Assembly: GCA_001632425.1 (NCBI GenBank)
Contig: KV425641.1
Location: 1 to 55,163 of the forward strand
Direction of reading: 5' to 3'
From: Neolentinus lepideus HHB14362 ss-1
Lineage: Eukaryota > Basidiomycota > Agaricomycetes > Gloeophyllales > Gloeophyllaceae
Length of the DNA stretch: 55,163 nucleotides
The position numbers were made by a program, and so were the translations under genes. Under the pieces are notes generated by a model that worked only from the letters and a program-made list of their open reading frames with translations, did no database searches and was not told the DNA's origin. This document shows, piece by piece, positions 9,805 through 20,969 of this stretch (its first letter is position 1; every line of letters starts with the position of its first letter).

Positions 9805-11142
9805 ATGTTCAATTCCTCTTGCTCGAAACCCGATGACTCGAGGACACAATGGAACATCATCTACAGCTGCGTCCTAACAGTCTTCGCATGCACCTGGCTG
9901 GCTATCCACCCCAATATACCCGACCAGCGAGAGGGACAAGTGCGACGATTCTTCCGTAGGACAAGACTGATGATCATGGCGGTGATAGCGCCAGAGCTAG
10001 TCATCGTTTGGGCTACTAGGCAGTGGCTTGTTGCTCGTAGGTTAGCTAAATACTGGGAAAGTACGTGCCCCTCTCGCATGCACCGATTCATGTCTGACAT
10101 AGAACGTCCGATAGGCGAGCGGTGGACCGAGACGCACGGCTTCTTCGCACTGATGGGCGGGTTCGCGCTCTGTGACGAGAATTATGAGCTCACAAGGACC
10201 CTCAATCCGGACGAAGACTTCGATCGTCTCGACAGTCGCATGTTCCCGCACATCACGGAAGAGCAGATCCAGGACAAGAGCAAGGCTGACTTCTTAGCGA
10301 AGGGACTTGTCATCCTACAGACGGGGTGGTTCGTCGTTCAATGCATAGCGCGGAAAGCGGCGTGCTTGCACATAACGGAGCTGGAGATAGTCACCTGCGC
10401 ATTCGCGGCCCTCAATTTCTTCACATACGCGCTGTGGTGGAACAAGCCCTTCAATGTCGACTGCCCTCACTTGATACGCTATCGTCCAGCACGAGACAGA
10501 CACCGCGAAGCATCATCATCCACGATGGTGGAAATGATACCCCTGCCGGTTGGGCAGACTGATACCGAGGTGGGCGCGACCACCTTGCATCAGTCGGGGC
10601 TAGCCTTCGTGAGCGCACAGGCCAAGGACTACGTGACGCAAAGCAAGGCGGGAGACATCTTTGATGATGTGATGGACACTATCATGGTCCCTTTCCGCCC
10701 GTTCGTCGAGATGGCGACAGGGGAAGTCAGAAGGGAGCACGACTGGAAGTCCGTTCCGCCGTTCCATGCAGGTGCGCTCACGTACCACGAGGAGAAGATG
10801 CTGGTCTACTTCTCATTATCCATTGCGATGGTGTTCGGCGCCATTCACTGCATTGCATGGATATTCGAATTTCCTTCCACCACAGAAAAAATCATGTGGC
10901 AGGTGTCGTCGTTGGTAATCACTTGTGTACCGTTCTACGGTATGCTTGTTGTCTCGATCTACAAATGGTCAGAGGCACCCGCGTGGCTGGACAGTACGTA
11001 CAAGTTCACGAGCGTCGTCTCTTGCGTCCTGTATGCTTTGAGCCGCATTATCTTGTTGACAATAGCATTTACTAGTCTGAGAAACCTTCAAGCAGCTGAG
11101 CTGCAGGCAGTGTCATGGACCAATTACATACCGCATTTGTAA
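9805..11142 (+). CDS. Multi-pass membrane protein of an Agaricomycete-expanded family (copy 1)
   Basis: One open frame runs from 9805 to 11142. The protein has a TM near the N-terminus (CVLTVFACTWLAIHPNIP), a second segment IMAVIAPELVIVWATRQW, the block ETHGFFALMGGF, a helix LAKGLVILQTGWFVVQCIAR, a pair LEIVTCAFAALNFFTYALWWNKP, a hydrophilic loop, and three C-terminal TMs (VFGAIHCIAWIFEFP; SSLVITCVPFYGMLVVSI; LYALSRIILLTIAF), ending in NYIPHL. The frame probably contains an unnoticed 54-bp intron, 10061-10114 (GTACGT...ATAG): removing it joins RLAKYWES to ERWTETHGFF, exactly as in the paralogue at 51408-53023, whose intron has the same place and phase. The spliced product would be 427 aa. No biochemical function is known to me. 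Confidence 0.8.
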   Translation: MFNSSCSKPDDSRTQWNIIYSCVLTVFACTWLAIHPNIPDQREGQVRRFFRRTRLMIMAVIAPELVIVWATRQWLVARRLAKYWESTCPSRMHRFMSDIERPIGERWTETHGFFALMGGFALCDENYELTRTLNPDEDFDRLDSRMFPHITEEQIQDKSKADFLAKGLVILQTGWFVVQCIARKAACLHITELEIVTCAFAALNFFTYALWWNKPFNVDCPHLIRYRPARDRHREASSSTMVEMIPLPVGQTDTEVGATTLHQSGLAFVSAQAKDYVTQSKAGDIFDDVMDTIMVPFRPFVEMATGEVRREHDWKSVPPFHAGALTYHEEKMLVYFSLSIAMVFGAIHCIAWIFEFPSTTEKIMWQVSSLVITCVPFYGMLVVSIYKWSEAPAWLDSTYKFTSVVSCVLYALSRIILLTIAFTSLRNLQAAELQAVSWTNYIPHL

Positions 11143-11487
11143 CTTTAACCTGGATGGATTGCTATGGTATACCCTTGATAGAATAGTCACGGACTAGCGA
11201 ATAGATCATAGCATATCATGTATCACCCAAGCGTCGAAATGGAGCTAACGAGAGCAAATTCGTTTAGGAGTGCCTATATGAGAGAGAAAGGCAGTTGAAT
11301 GTTGAGTCCTACGATCAATCAGAAGAACCAGATGTCGCGAGCTGGATTGACCTAACCTGCTCAGCAGCGTGTAAGTAGCTAGTAACAATGACATAGCAAG
11401 TTGAGGAGGGGTTGTGAAAGAGCCGTTCTCGCCGACGGCAGCGGCCGGCCGCCCAGTCATCGCCACCCACGACGCCGGGAGCGCACC
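11143..11487. other. Intergenic between membrane gene and ATG12
   Basis: No frame with a recognisable product; serves as ATG12 upstream region. Confidence 0.5.
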
Positions 11488-12100
11488 ATGGCTGCGAGCC
11501 CCGACATTCGCGCTATCCCTTCGTCATGGACTGCGTCTGAAAGCGGCGCAGCTAAAGAGGCGCTCGACGCTCTTGAGACGTACAAGAAGAAGGACCCATC
11601 GAAAGGTACGAGCTAACTGCAACATGCAGTTTGGTCCGAGCTGATGGCTGCTTCGGTTGGTTGATGTGGAAAGTGGTAGTACGCTTTCGAGCGATAGGCA
11701 ATGCGCCAATTATGCGGCAGAACTTCTATAAGATCACTGCGTCGAATCGGTTCCAGGCAGTCATTCAGTTTTTGAGGAAGGAGCTTGGATGGAAGACCGG
11801 AGATCCGCTGGTGAGTGCCCTTGTTCACTGTGTCGTGTCATTGAAGTTGGTAATGGCTGTTGTGACAGTATACCTACATCAACATGGCATTCTCGCCAGC
11901 TCCTGATGATACGGTCTCGAACTTGTTTAAGGTGGGTCAGCTTTACCATATTGGCGGACGACTCTCATATCACTGTTTCAGTCGTTCTCGACGGACGGCC
12001 ATCTCATAGTTAACTATAGGTGGGTGATCTTCGTCTGTCTACTTTACCAGTTCTCATGCCAAGGTCATTTTTCAACAGTACTACCGCTGCATGGGGTTAA
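11488..12100 (+). CDS. ATG12: Autophagy ubiquitin-like protein ATG12
   Basis: Five exons (11488-11605, 11674-11810, 11869-11931, 11982-12019, 12079-12100) encode 125 aa. After a short acidic/lysine-rich leader ([11 protein letters not shown]) comes the ubiquitin-like fold: [57 protein letters not shown], and the C-terminal STTAAWG with the terminal glycine that is conjugated to ATG5. ATG12 is activated by ATG7, transferred by ATG10 and joined to ATG5; ATG12-ATG5/ATG16 then acts as E3 for ATG8 lipidation on the phagophore. Intron 1 must end at 11673 to keep frame; an upstream AG at 11629 would give a frameshifted exon. A degraded second copy follows directly downstream. Confidence 0.95.
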
Positions 12101-12529
12101 TTGCTGTCTTTTTGTTGGATGGCCGTACTGTGTACCTGTATCCATATCCCGGTTTAATGCTCGCTATGACTGTCGAATCCTCCGTGCAGTCCCCATCCGC
12201 TTGAATATGCTCCCTGACATGGTACGAATGCCGAGCAATCTAGACGCTCGAGCCCTATCCTATGTCTGTGGCTGGCGGCATTACGGTAGCGAGGGAAGAA
12301 AGCTCAGTCGCAACTGAGTTTGAGCCTTCCGTCCATACAGGGTGGAGGCTTTAGCGTCATTCTGGCTTTCACATCTTTCCCGAATTTGGTCCAGCACTAG
12401 ACCGCAGTGGATGAAAATCAATCAAGCGCTCGCTCTATTCCACTCTAACATCTCGAAGAATACTTTAAAAATCTGTGCCTCTATCTACCTATGACGCCTT
12501 GAGATTCTTTAAAGCCACAAGCTTCACAC

Positions 12530-13085
12530 TCAATTGCGCCTGGCAGCGCCGCCCTCGAAACTCTTGTTACTGACAAGAAGGATCCACCTAAGGTGTGAGC
12601 GAGGCAATTCGCATTCTAGTTTAGACTGATGGGGTATTACGCGGTTGGGTTGGATTGATCAGTGGTAGTGCTCTTCCGGGCGATAGGAAATGCTCCGGCC
12701 ATGCGGCAAAATTATACAAGACTCCCGCCTCGAACAGTTCGAGGTTGTCATCCAGTAAGGAGAGAGCTCGGGTGGAAGACCTGGGATTCACTGGTGAGTG
12801 CTCTTCCCGAGTTTCGACTGGTTGGCTAGTTCAAATGCCTGTCATGGCAGTACACCTATATCAAGATAGCGTTTTCAACCGTGCCAGACGATACGGTCTC
12901 GAACATGTTCAAGGTGAGGAAACTGGGGTTCATAGGTAGTATGGATAGCTCGCTTATATTGCATCCCGTGTTTCTCAACTGAAGGGTATCTTATAGTCAA
13001 CTATAGGTTAGTTTACCACCTACTTGTCGACTTCCAATTTCTCAAGGCTGCGCGTTTCGACAGTACCACCGTAGCATGGGGCTGA
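12530..13085 (+). pseudogene. Degraded tandem copy of ATG12
   Basis: The sequence repeats ATG12 exon by exon, introns included. The leader region (GGCAGCGCC...GACAAGAAGGATCC, ~12541-12590) matches ATG12 exon 1; 12662-12793 matches exon 2 ([19 protein letters not shown]); 12851-12913 matches exon 3 (YTYIKIAFSTVPDDTVSNMFK); ~12970-13005 matches exon 4; 13064-13085 matches exon 5 (TTVAWG stop). Exon 2 carries small deletions and a resulting frameshift with an in-frame TAA in the FLRKEL region, and the exon 1 donor is changed to GTGTGAG. It cannot make ATG12. The conserved intron layout shows a DNA-level duplication, not a retrocopy. Confidence 0.9.
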
Positions 13086-13327
13086 TGATGGATTGGTCAC
13101 CCGTTCATTTCCCGCTTGCGTGGAGTTGCGCGAATCGTATGTCCATACCCTCGCCCTGATACTTCCCGTAATCACCGTTGAGATCATCCATATTCAACAC
13201 TAGGATACAGCATCTAATCTACTATCCAACAATACAATCCCCAGCATCAATATACAGCCTAATCCTACAAACCGAAATGAAAGCATAAATATCCAAAGTA
13301 GTACACATGAATCTACATTCATTCACC
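13086..13327. other. Short 3'-3' spacer
   Basis: Between the convergent ATG12 copy and the ATG27-like gene. Nothing else seen. Confidence 0.5.
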
Positions 13328-14741
13328 CTAACTCGCACTCCCGTAATTTGTGAACGTTGTCCTTTTCGGGCTCGGCGCAAGTGGGATCTGCTCCTCCGGC
13401 ACATCGCGCCCATTAACCATAAAGTCCTCTTCGCCCTCCTCATCTTCGATGTCATGGAACTGAGACGCCCACTGTACGAGCCTTGTCTCACTTGCTCTGA
13501 ATTTGCTCAATCCTAGACGCCGAGATGTACGCAGAACGACTCGGCGGAATGCGAGCGGAGGAGAGTAGAATAGATAGGTTAGGAGGACGATTGGCGATCT
13601 GCGATCAAAAATGTGTGTTAGATTAGAGTCGACGAGGGTGTAGAGGAAGGGACAGACAGGACTGCGAAGAAAATGATTGTGGTGTTTCGCCTGCTGTGAT
13701 CGTTGTCCCCAGGCGGGATGAAGCTCCCTTGTTCGCCTTCGGGTGGGAGCTCGCCCTCGTGCTCGTCGGGCGGTGGCTGATCTCCGGGAGGCGTCTCCAC
13801 TGGCGTTTCGGGCTTCTGTTCAGGCGGTGGAGATTGGGGCGGCGAATCTGGCTGTTGGAGTGCCTTTCCGCATGCGTGCTTTGTCGGCCAGGTGAATCCA
13901 TGCGTACCATTCCAGTACCATGCAAATTGGGGAGAGGTAGGCTGGGTATCTAGTGTAAGATGAGGAGTCGGTTAGAAAGGAAGCGACTACTTGCCTCTTC
14001 AGCGGTGTGGTTGCATAAGAAGTCGAAGTAGGCTCGCTGCGCGGAGCGAACGTATGTTCCTCCGTTCAGGCGCAGCCTCACTGCAGCTGCAGACTAAAGT
14101 CAATACTGCATTTCGACGGCAGAGACGATCGGGTGGACTGACGATGGCGGCCCTCAACGGTCTCAGCAAGCGATGCTGTCGTATTCATGTGCGTTGTGTA
14201 AGAGCGGTTATGTCCCCACTCGAAATGCAAATTTCCTGCTATCGGAACGACTTGCGCGACGCGCGCGGGCTCATCCTTGTGCGCGGGCCATTGCGTAGAC
14301 ACTGACAGTGTCTATCCATTAGACTCCGATCACAAACCAGACATGGACATAACGCACTCGTTAGGCATACCTGCGTCCCCTCATAGCACTGCAATGATGT
14401 AGGGGAAGTGTCCGGACCGCCCTGTCAGACAACTTTATTAAGGAATCAATAACCTGAATTCGCACCTGATCCTCGTTGTGCCTCGACTCGTTCTTCTTGA
14501 GAGGCCCGCCCAACGATATCCTGTACTCGCTGTGCGACACCGTCGGCGGCGTCCAGCGTTCCATGTTGATGGTGATCTCCTTATCGGCGTACGGGCTCAG
14601 TACAGGGCACAGATCGTATTCATGGTCGCCCAGCGTGAACTTGCAGTCACCCTTCAAGTCCTTCAGCCGGTGATACTCTGCACTGGCAAGGGATAATAGG
14701 AGAATATTAACGACAAGAATCGCGAGCGCAATAGACGGCAT
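13328..14741 (-). CDS. ATG27: ATG27-like / MRH-domain type I membrane protein
   Basis: Six exons on the minus strand (14741-14466, 14388-14358, 14301-14143, 14080-13991, 13949-13658, 13598-13328) give 372 aa. A signal peptide (MPSIALAILVVNILLLSLASA) precedes a mannose-6-phosphate-receptor-homology domain: CKFTLGDHEYDLCPVL, CYEGTQVCLT, ARVAQVVPIAG, LRLNGGTYVRSAQRAYFDFLC, and WNGTHGFTWPTKHAC. A Pro/Glu-rich stalk follows, then one TM (TTIIFFAVLSPIVLLTYLF) and a short acidic cytosolic tail. Yeast Atg27 has this plan and helps supply Atg9 membrane from Golgi/vacuole. ATG 14741 is preferred over ATG 14801 because it puts the signal peptide first. The ATG27 name is by domain plan and motif likeness; another MRH cargo receptor is possible. 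Confidence 0.8.
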
Positions 14742-17700
14742 GGCGGGAGGCTGCAAAGACCATGAAGCTCGGTCTCCCGTGTAGTCCGCATTGCGCTCCA
14801 ATACTGATACTGCAGCCTAATATAGTCGTCTGAGACTCGTGGCCTTATACATAGACCTCGGCTAAGGAAACTTGCTGATACTGAGCTGGATAAGCGTATT
14901 CACTGGTAAGCGTTGGAGATACGAGGAGTTCCTATCTCAATTGGTGCTGTGTACCGATCTGTCAACTCTTCACGGGTAGGCGATGCGCAAAGTCCAGAGA
15001 AAGTCCTCCAGGGACTGTCAGAGACCTCCAAGGACCGTAGATTCCTTGGACCCGGAGAACCTTCTCCGTCGCTTGACTTCTCTGCTGTTATACTAGTAGA
15101 CTTGCAAGCGATATCACTCAAAGATGCCGAGTAGCTGAGCAACGGTATTCATAGAGAGACCTAATAGCTCTTTACTTCCATGTCGATAAGATCCCCTGTC
15201 AACCAAACGAGTTGCACCTCTCATTTTCTAAAACTCCATTACCTTGCTTTGGCTTCTCTTGCCGTCTCACGATATTGTTCTAGTATTGTTGATAAGTGGC
15301 TTTCGAGCACTCATTACAGTTATATTTTGCATCAGCAGTAAGCGCCGACGGATTTGGATGTGAAGGGTTGCCCGAATAGGATGTAAAAAGCTGTTGGACC
15401 TCAGAGACGTCGAAACAAAGAGTCAATTATGTGTTACATTGGTTTTGTGATCAATCCAAGGAGACAGGCGAATATTGTGGATTCGACTAGTACTCACTCC
15501 GAGGCTCTTTGCGACGGGATTGTGACACAAATGGTTGTAATGACACCCTGACGTATTCCGCTAGGCTGGGATTTACGACTAGTGTTGCTGGCGGATTCCT
15601 TGCTCAAGCTTCAAGTCCTGCTTGGCTTTCGAAAATCGCTTTCACAGTTTGCTTCGCCATTCTATCTGTGGACTTACTGTATCTGCGCGACTGGAACCCT
15701 GCCTCAAGGCATCCGTAGAATGTATTGACTTTTACTAGGGCGCTGTGGGACTCGGACATCGATGTCTTCCTACTCGAACATTGCTCCTATGCTTATCTCC
15801 CTATCGAAACATCACTATAATCTGGAAGCAGACATATGCACTGTGGTTCCCCTTTGAGGCATTTTTGGCAACCATCTGACACTGCGTTCTGGACACGTCT
15901 GTTTGGGGGTCTAATAGATACGACCACAAGTTGTATTCTCGCGTATCTAAATGTTAGAGGACATGTCTTTGCTGAGCCTCGAGTACGTGTGACTAGGCCC
16001 AAGCACATCGGCATGTGACACCTTCAGACACGTCGTTTATCTGTGGCTCTGACTAGACGTGTCTACCCGGTCTATTCCCAGCTACTATAGCCTCTTGTAC
16101 CTGTGCCCGGTTACAAAAAAAATACTACAGTGTCAGTCACTAAGGATCGGCGCCTCCGTAGCACCTTAACCAGACCGCCGGAGGCCGCAAAAAAAAAATT
16201 TGAAACATGAACCTGGCCAAAATATGTGTAATCCTGCATTTTGATTTTTTTGATGGATTACGTAAGCATTCACTTTTCGGGTCAAAAATTTCAACCTAGG
16301 GATTTCGAAGCGGGAGGCATCTAGGATGTAAATAGTTTATATGAGGGGTAAGAAAGTGAGTTTCCATAGGTTCTGGACCTCACAATGGGCCTCTGATAGG
16401 TGTCATCACTGATGGTGCACTCACATATGGGTGCCGTCTGGGTTCATGGACGTTCAGATTTGACAACAACAGTGTCGGGCACGAGAAACTGCGATAACAT
16501 ACATAATAAAAGTAGAGACAATATACCTGTCATGGACTGATTTGGCTAGGGTTAGGTGCTATTAATAGTAAACGCCATCAAACTATGACTATATACTGTC
16601 ACGGGTCAGGCAGTCGGACACACTGCCTACTCGGACAGCGGGCTCTTTCTCCCTCCCTAGCTACCATTAGACTACAATTTATATACTGTTTGAAAGCTAT
16701 AATTCCAGAGAACACTGCTGCCAAGTTTCACTCAGGAATGCTGAAAACTAACTGAGATATTGTCACCGCCGTCGTCGGAGTTGTCCGATTTCGATGCTTC
16801 ACGTTCCCACGCAGTGCCACCTTCTACAGTCCTCTCGCTCTCACCATGCACCATGATCTTGCTCTATCTCTGGTTGCACTCTAGTCAATTATTTGTTATC
16901 TTGGCTCTCATTTGAGACCCTGAAAAGGGTACTTGACCTCCATTTACAATTGTTATGAGGGTGACAAGGTGGCCACTCACAGAATGTCAGTCAACTTGAC
17001 CTCCTCAACTCCACAGCCTCCTGTTGCATCCTCTCTGACTTCTGGCCTCAAAAAACTCTGTGAATGGCTTGAGATATAGAAAAGGTGCTCCAAGGTATTT
17101 TTTCATTAATTTTGCCAGGGCATTGGGGCATTGGGGACCCGGGTTAAGGTGTATCTGCAGCAGAAGTGGAGGGGTGAAAAACTAAAAGGGAGATGTCATT
17201 GTTGGTGTGGGATTGGTTCATTTGGGTTGCATGTATCATCTATTGGACCTAAATGATGAAGTCTGAGTAGCATTAGGATGAGGTTAGCTGTGTCCTGCAG
17301 CAGAGACAACCTGGATGTTCTGTGGCTTGCATGATATCAGGGTTGGGGCCCAATTTGTATCTACTGCATGTGTTCTCATTCATCCCTCAAATGTACTGAA
17401 CCATAGTCCAGCATGTTAGGGGACATGGTATGCCAAGTTTAAACCTAGTTTAGGATGCAGAAATGGGTGTTATGTATGCTGTCCGAGTACCTAGTCCTTT
17501 GCCACATTGGCTGTGACGAAAATAAAATATTTCTACACTCAGCTGTATTGTACACAAAAATACAGAACTACTTGTGAATGATAGAGACGATGTATGCCGA
17601 CATTTTGCAAGTAAAATGAAACCAATATGAGGAATATAGCGGGTACGGCAAGGCATATACTGTAGGGTGTCCGACTACTAGGTTTCCGACAGTATGGTAA

Positions 17701-18100
17701 CTCCGACAGAACTCCGCTTCAAATTCACTTTTCAGCAAGGTCAATTTTTAAAATCTTCGAATTTCGATAAGGTAATGAGATAGCCTGAAAGCTACATATA
17801 ATGCAAGTCGATTCACACTATTTCTGGGTATATCGGAGTAGTTGCCCGAGACGAGATACAATCACAAGTTCGGCTATGCCCGAGGCGTCGGTTTTGAGCG
17901 ACCGACACTGTATTGGCTTTGTTAGATTTAAGTCCAACTCCGGCATAAGTCACACTTCATTCATCCTTGCGCCACAACCCACCATCGACGTCCCTCTGTC
18001 CCTCATCAACTTCCCTCTCTCTCTCTCTCATCAACCTCCCTTTTTCTCTCCCTCATCGACGTCTCCGTCTCCTCGTCCCTCACTCCCACTTTCTAACACT
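14742..18100. other. Gene-poor region
   Basis: Short frames occur (for example 15509-15718) but none shows a domain. A possible inverted-repeat element spans 16595-17693: ACTGTC...AGTCGGACAC at the left against its loose complement GTGTCCGACT...GACAGT at the right. A CT-rich simple sequence occupies roughly 17985-18075. Confidence 0.4.
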
Positions 18101-18149
18101 GGCAACACACACCCTTCCCCTGAACTTAACATCAGATGATGAGACGCCT

Positions 18150-18915
18150 ACTGCATCCGCTTCCCGCGACATCCTCACAAGTGAACAACGACGGTCCCGT
18201 ATCATCTCCCACTTTTCATATGTCATGCCCTTCCCCAGTCCGTTTCCGTATGATATCAAGCCACCGGAGGACCATGAGCTCACAAAGGATCAGATGAAGC
18301 GGGTGGAGAGATGGTTGAGTGATCGCGAAGCTAATCATGAACAGCCTCTCGCACCCTCTGCAGTATCAGCCTCTACTGGGCTGAGGAAGTTCTATTCAGA
18401 CTACAGGGACACAAATCGCGAGCTGATTGGGTTGGCCAAGACCAGTATCCGTGACTGTCTTTCTTGCCTGCATGTTGGTGACGTGTTCTCGATCTTAGGG
18501 ATGCCCACGCTCACGCATTCACTCAAAGATCAAGATACACCCGAATCCTCGGAGGAAGACATGCTCGTATGGATGGAGTTCGTTGATGTATTGGCGGGGC
18601 ATGTGGTGCTGATGTCGGTGAGAGGGAGAGAGTAAGAGGCTATTTGCACCACGGTCTCTTCGGTACAGTGGACACCAGTTCGACGTATGAGCGGGACAAC
18701 TGGGAGATGGACGTGTGGTTTCAATTTGTGAGAACCCTCCCATCTCTCGGTTTCGAATACTCTTGACCAGACACCAGTGGTGATCTCCCATCCCTCCGAG
18801 TCCAACTCAACCTACGAGCTTCAGCTCAAGGGTGCAGGCTGAACTCTGTTCGCTTGCGGTGCAGATGGGCTTGCCGTCTTGCACTCCTCTATGCGTGAGT
18901 TTCTCTGTGCCGAAG
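18150..18915 (+). pseudogene. Selenoprotein O-like (SelO/UPF0061) N-terminal relic
   Basis: The frame 18150-18635 carries blocks I recognise from basidiomycete SelO N-termini (HFSYVMPFPSPFPYDIKPP, LRKFYSDYRDTNRELIGLA, DVFSILGMPTLTHS, EFVDVLAGHVVLMS). After a frame change the SelO core appears at 18638-18730 (RYSGHQFDV, stop, AGQLGDGRVVSI), and after an intron-like gap ELQLKGAG, stop, then ADGLAVLHSSMREFLCAE (18810-18910). Intact SelO, an AMPylase of the kinase fold found in mitochondria, is about 600 aa; here only the first third remains, with TGA stops at the conserved W of the HQFG-W-AGQ motif and after KGAG, a frameshift near 18630, and no 3' half. The lesions are mostly C-to-T or G-to-A. 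Confidence 0.8.
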
Positions 18916-19084
18916 GCAAGTCTTGTTCCTCCTCCTCGTACCACTTTTCCTCTACTTACCATGATTCATACAATACCGCCATATACACCCTCATGTTCTA
19001 TTTCCCTTATTTCCCTTCCTGCCATCCCGGTTGCGCGCAAACACACCAAATCAGCCTGCGTGCTTACCCGACATCTTGTCCCCC

Positions 19085-19390
19085 TTAGCCGACATCTTTT
19101 TCGAAGAGCCTGACTCAGTATATGCGCGCCCCCGGACTGCCTCCGAGGATGCTGATCAAGAAAGGTGTTCCTTACCCCACTAGAAGATAATGACGAGTCC
19201 GAATTCGAGCTCTGATCCTGGAGGTAGCCTTCCCCCACCTTATTGACACGCATATAGTCACCGTAATTAACCGTCTGCCTTAGTTCGAGTCGCCGCTATG
19301 GGCCGGGCATCTCCCGGTGCGCATGGGCGAACCTGCGGGGGATTCTCTCACAGCGGACAAATACAAGTTTGCCACGCTCGTGGCCTGATT
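19085..19390 (+). pseudogene. Unidentified exon remnants, possibly transposase-derived
   Basis: Two coding-like stretches occur: 19087-19162 (ADIFFEEPDSVYARPRTASED) and about 19281-19388, ending LPVRMGEPAGDSLTADKYKF before a stop. The second resembles a segment seen in large Agaricomycete transposase-like proteins, from memory only. I could not build a full gene, and the pieces may be unrelated. Confidence 0.25.
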
Positions 19391-20592
19391 GTATGTGTTC
19401 TTCTCATATTTCTGATTAATTGCTGATGATATTGTTAGTATGTCGTGAGGGCTTTTATGCTACTCCTAGACCATCTTCAGCAGTGCTGAGAGGTGCGTTA
19501 TCGACACTCTCATACGACGCAATGAAGACTTGAAGTCGGGATTGGTATTGAGACGTGTTCCGGATCCTGTTTGAATAATTAATAGTATATTGTATGATAT
19601 GTATTTGACATTTACGAATGATCTGGATAATGCATATATAAAGGTTTCTGTGATTATTTATATCCTGGACTAGGCACGAGTATTCGATCTTTGGGTAGAG
19701 CACGGAGACTCGGGTACTGGAATTTGACATATGCCTTGTAGACAAACATGTTCGAAGCTTTAAGTTTGCTGTGTAGGCACAGGTATTCACAAATCTGATA
19801 CTATGTGAATTTAAGGTTCGAGTACCTGTAACTAATAGTAAGTGTCAAAGTTAAAGGCGACTATGTGTTTACGGCCCGAACAGATGGGTGGGTCGCGTGT
19901 AGGTGCAGGTATTCGAACCTCAAATACTTGTGCCTGAAACGCAGTGTGACTTCAACTTCAGATCTTCAATCAGCATCATGGACTTGCGTCTCCGAGCTCC
20001 TTCGAAAAAAAAATCGAAACATAGCACCATCTGAGCCTGGGCACGGCCTGGACACTGTCCGGAGGGCAAAACTTTGAGCTTGAGTGTCGACGGCCCGCTT
20101 GGGCATGCATCGTGGGACATAAATCTAACGAACGTCCTTCAACGTGACTGGTGTCTACAGCAGGAAGGGGCTATCGAAACCTTCGCATTCAACTGTTTTC
20201 CAGATGGTCAGCAATATTCATTTCGCAATATAGTCCACAAGCTGATATCGCTTCGATCAATATTGTGTCTGAAAGCTCTCCGTTGATTATGAAACAGCTA
20301 TCTCATGGATCTGCTATATGTGGGCTCGTTAGTCGCTGCCAGACCCACATTTGGTCAGCCACCACTGAAAAGTTTTCATTCCCGTTCCCCTTGGGCATTC
20401 CTTGCCTGCCACTGGACCGTCTCGTGCGTTGGATTGCCGCGTTACGAGTCCTGAGGTACGAAGGATGAGTTTGTACGCTCAAAATGAGCGAGTTGCCGAA
20501 CGATGTCCTTCGTGGGAACTCGTGCCGAGTAATCGGTGTTTCAAAATATTTGTAGTGTTAATCACAAAATTGGATCCCAGATTCATAGTCCG

Positions 20593-20637
20593 TTTGTAGT
20601 GATCACTACAAAGAGACTACAAACTCGTTTTGTAGTC
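20593..20637. repeat. Palindrome cluster TTTGTAGT / ACTACAAA
   Basis: A perfect 20-nt palindrome, TTTGTAGTGATCACTACAAA (20593-20612), is followed at once by a second hairpin, GACTACAAAC-tcg-TTTTGTAGTC (20615-20637). A related piece (atttgtagtgttaatcacaaa) lies at about 20547. Could be the abutting ends of small inverted-repeat elements. Confidence 0.6.
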
Positions 20638-20969
20638 CCTTTTTTCGATATTCTCTTCCTCACTATCTTCAAATTGCTCCTTTTCCTTCCTCCTGTTCAA
20701 TATAAGCTTATACCATATATATGTGTCATTGTGAATATTTCTGTAGTTTTAGCATTTTCTTTGCCTTCGAGGTACCCGATACGTTCTCCGAGGCCTTTCT
20801 TACCGTGGGAATTCGACTTCAATGACCGTTTGTTGTGGGTGGCGCGGTGGCGCGCCGCGTCGATTCCAAATACTGGCTTCTGATTGGCCAGATGCTCTCT
20901 TGTGCGGGTCACTTCATAAATTTGGGCTTCAAGTCTAGTGTATAATCTTAGCTGACTTCACCATTCATT

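Noticed and set aside
17967..18120. Ser/Pro/Leu-rich N-terminal extension of the 222-codon frame
   Set aside because: Encoded by CTCTCT/CATCAAC simple sequence ahead of the SelO-like part; probably not protein.
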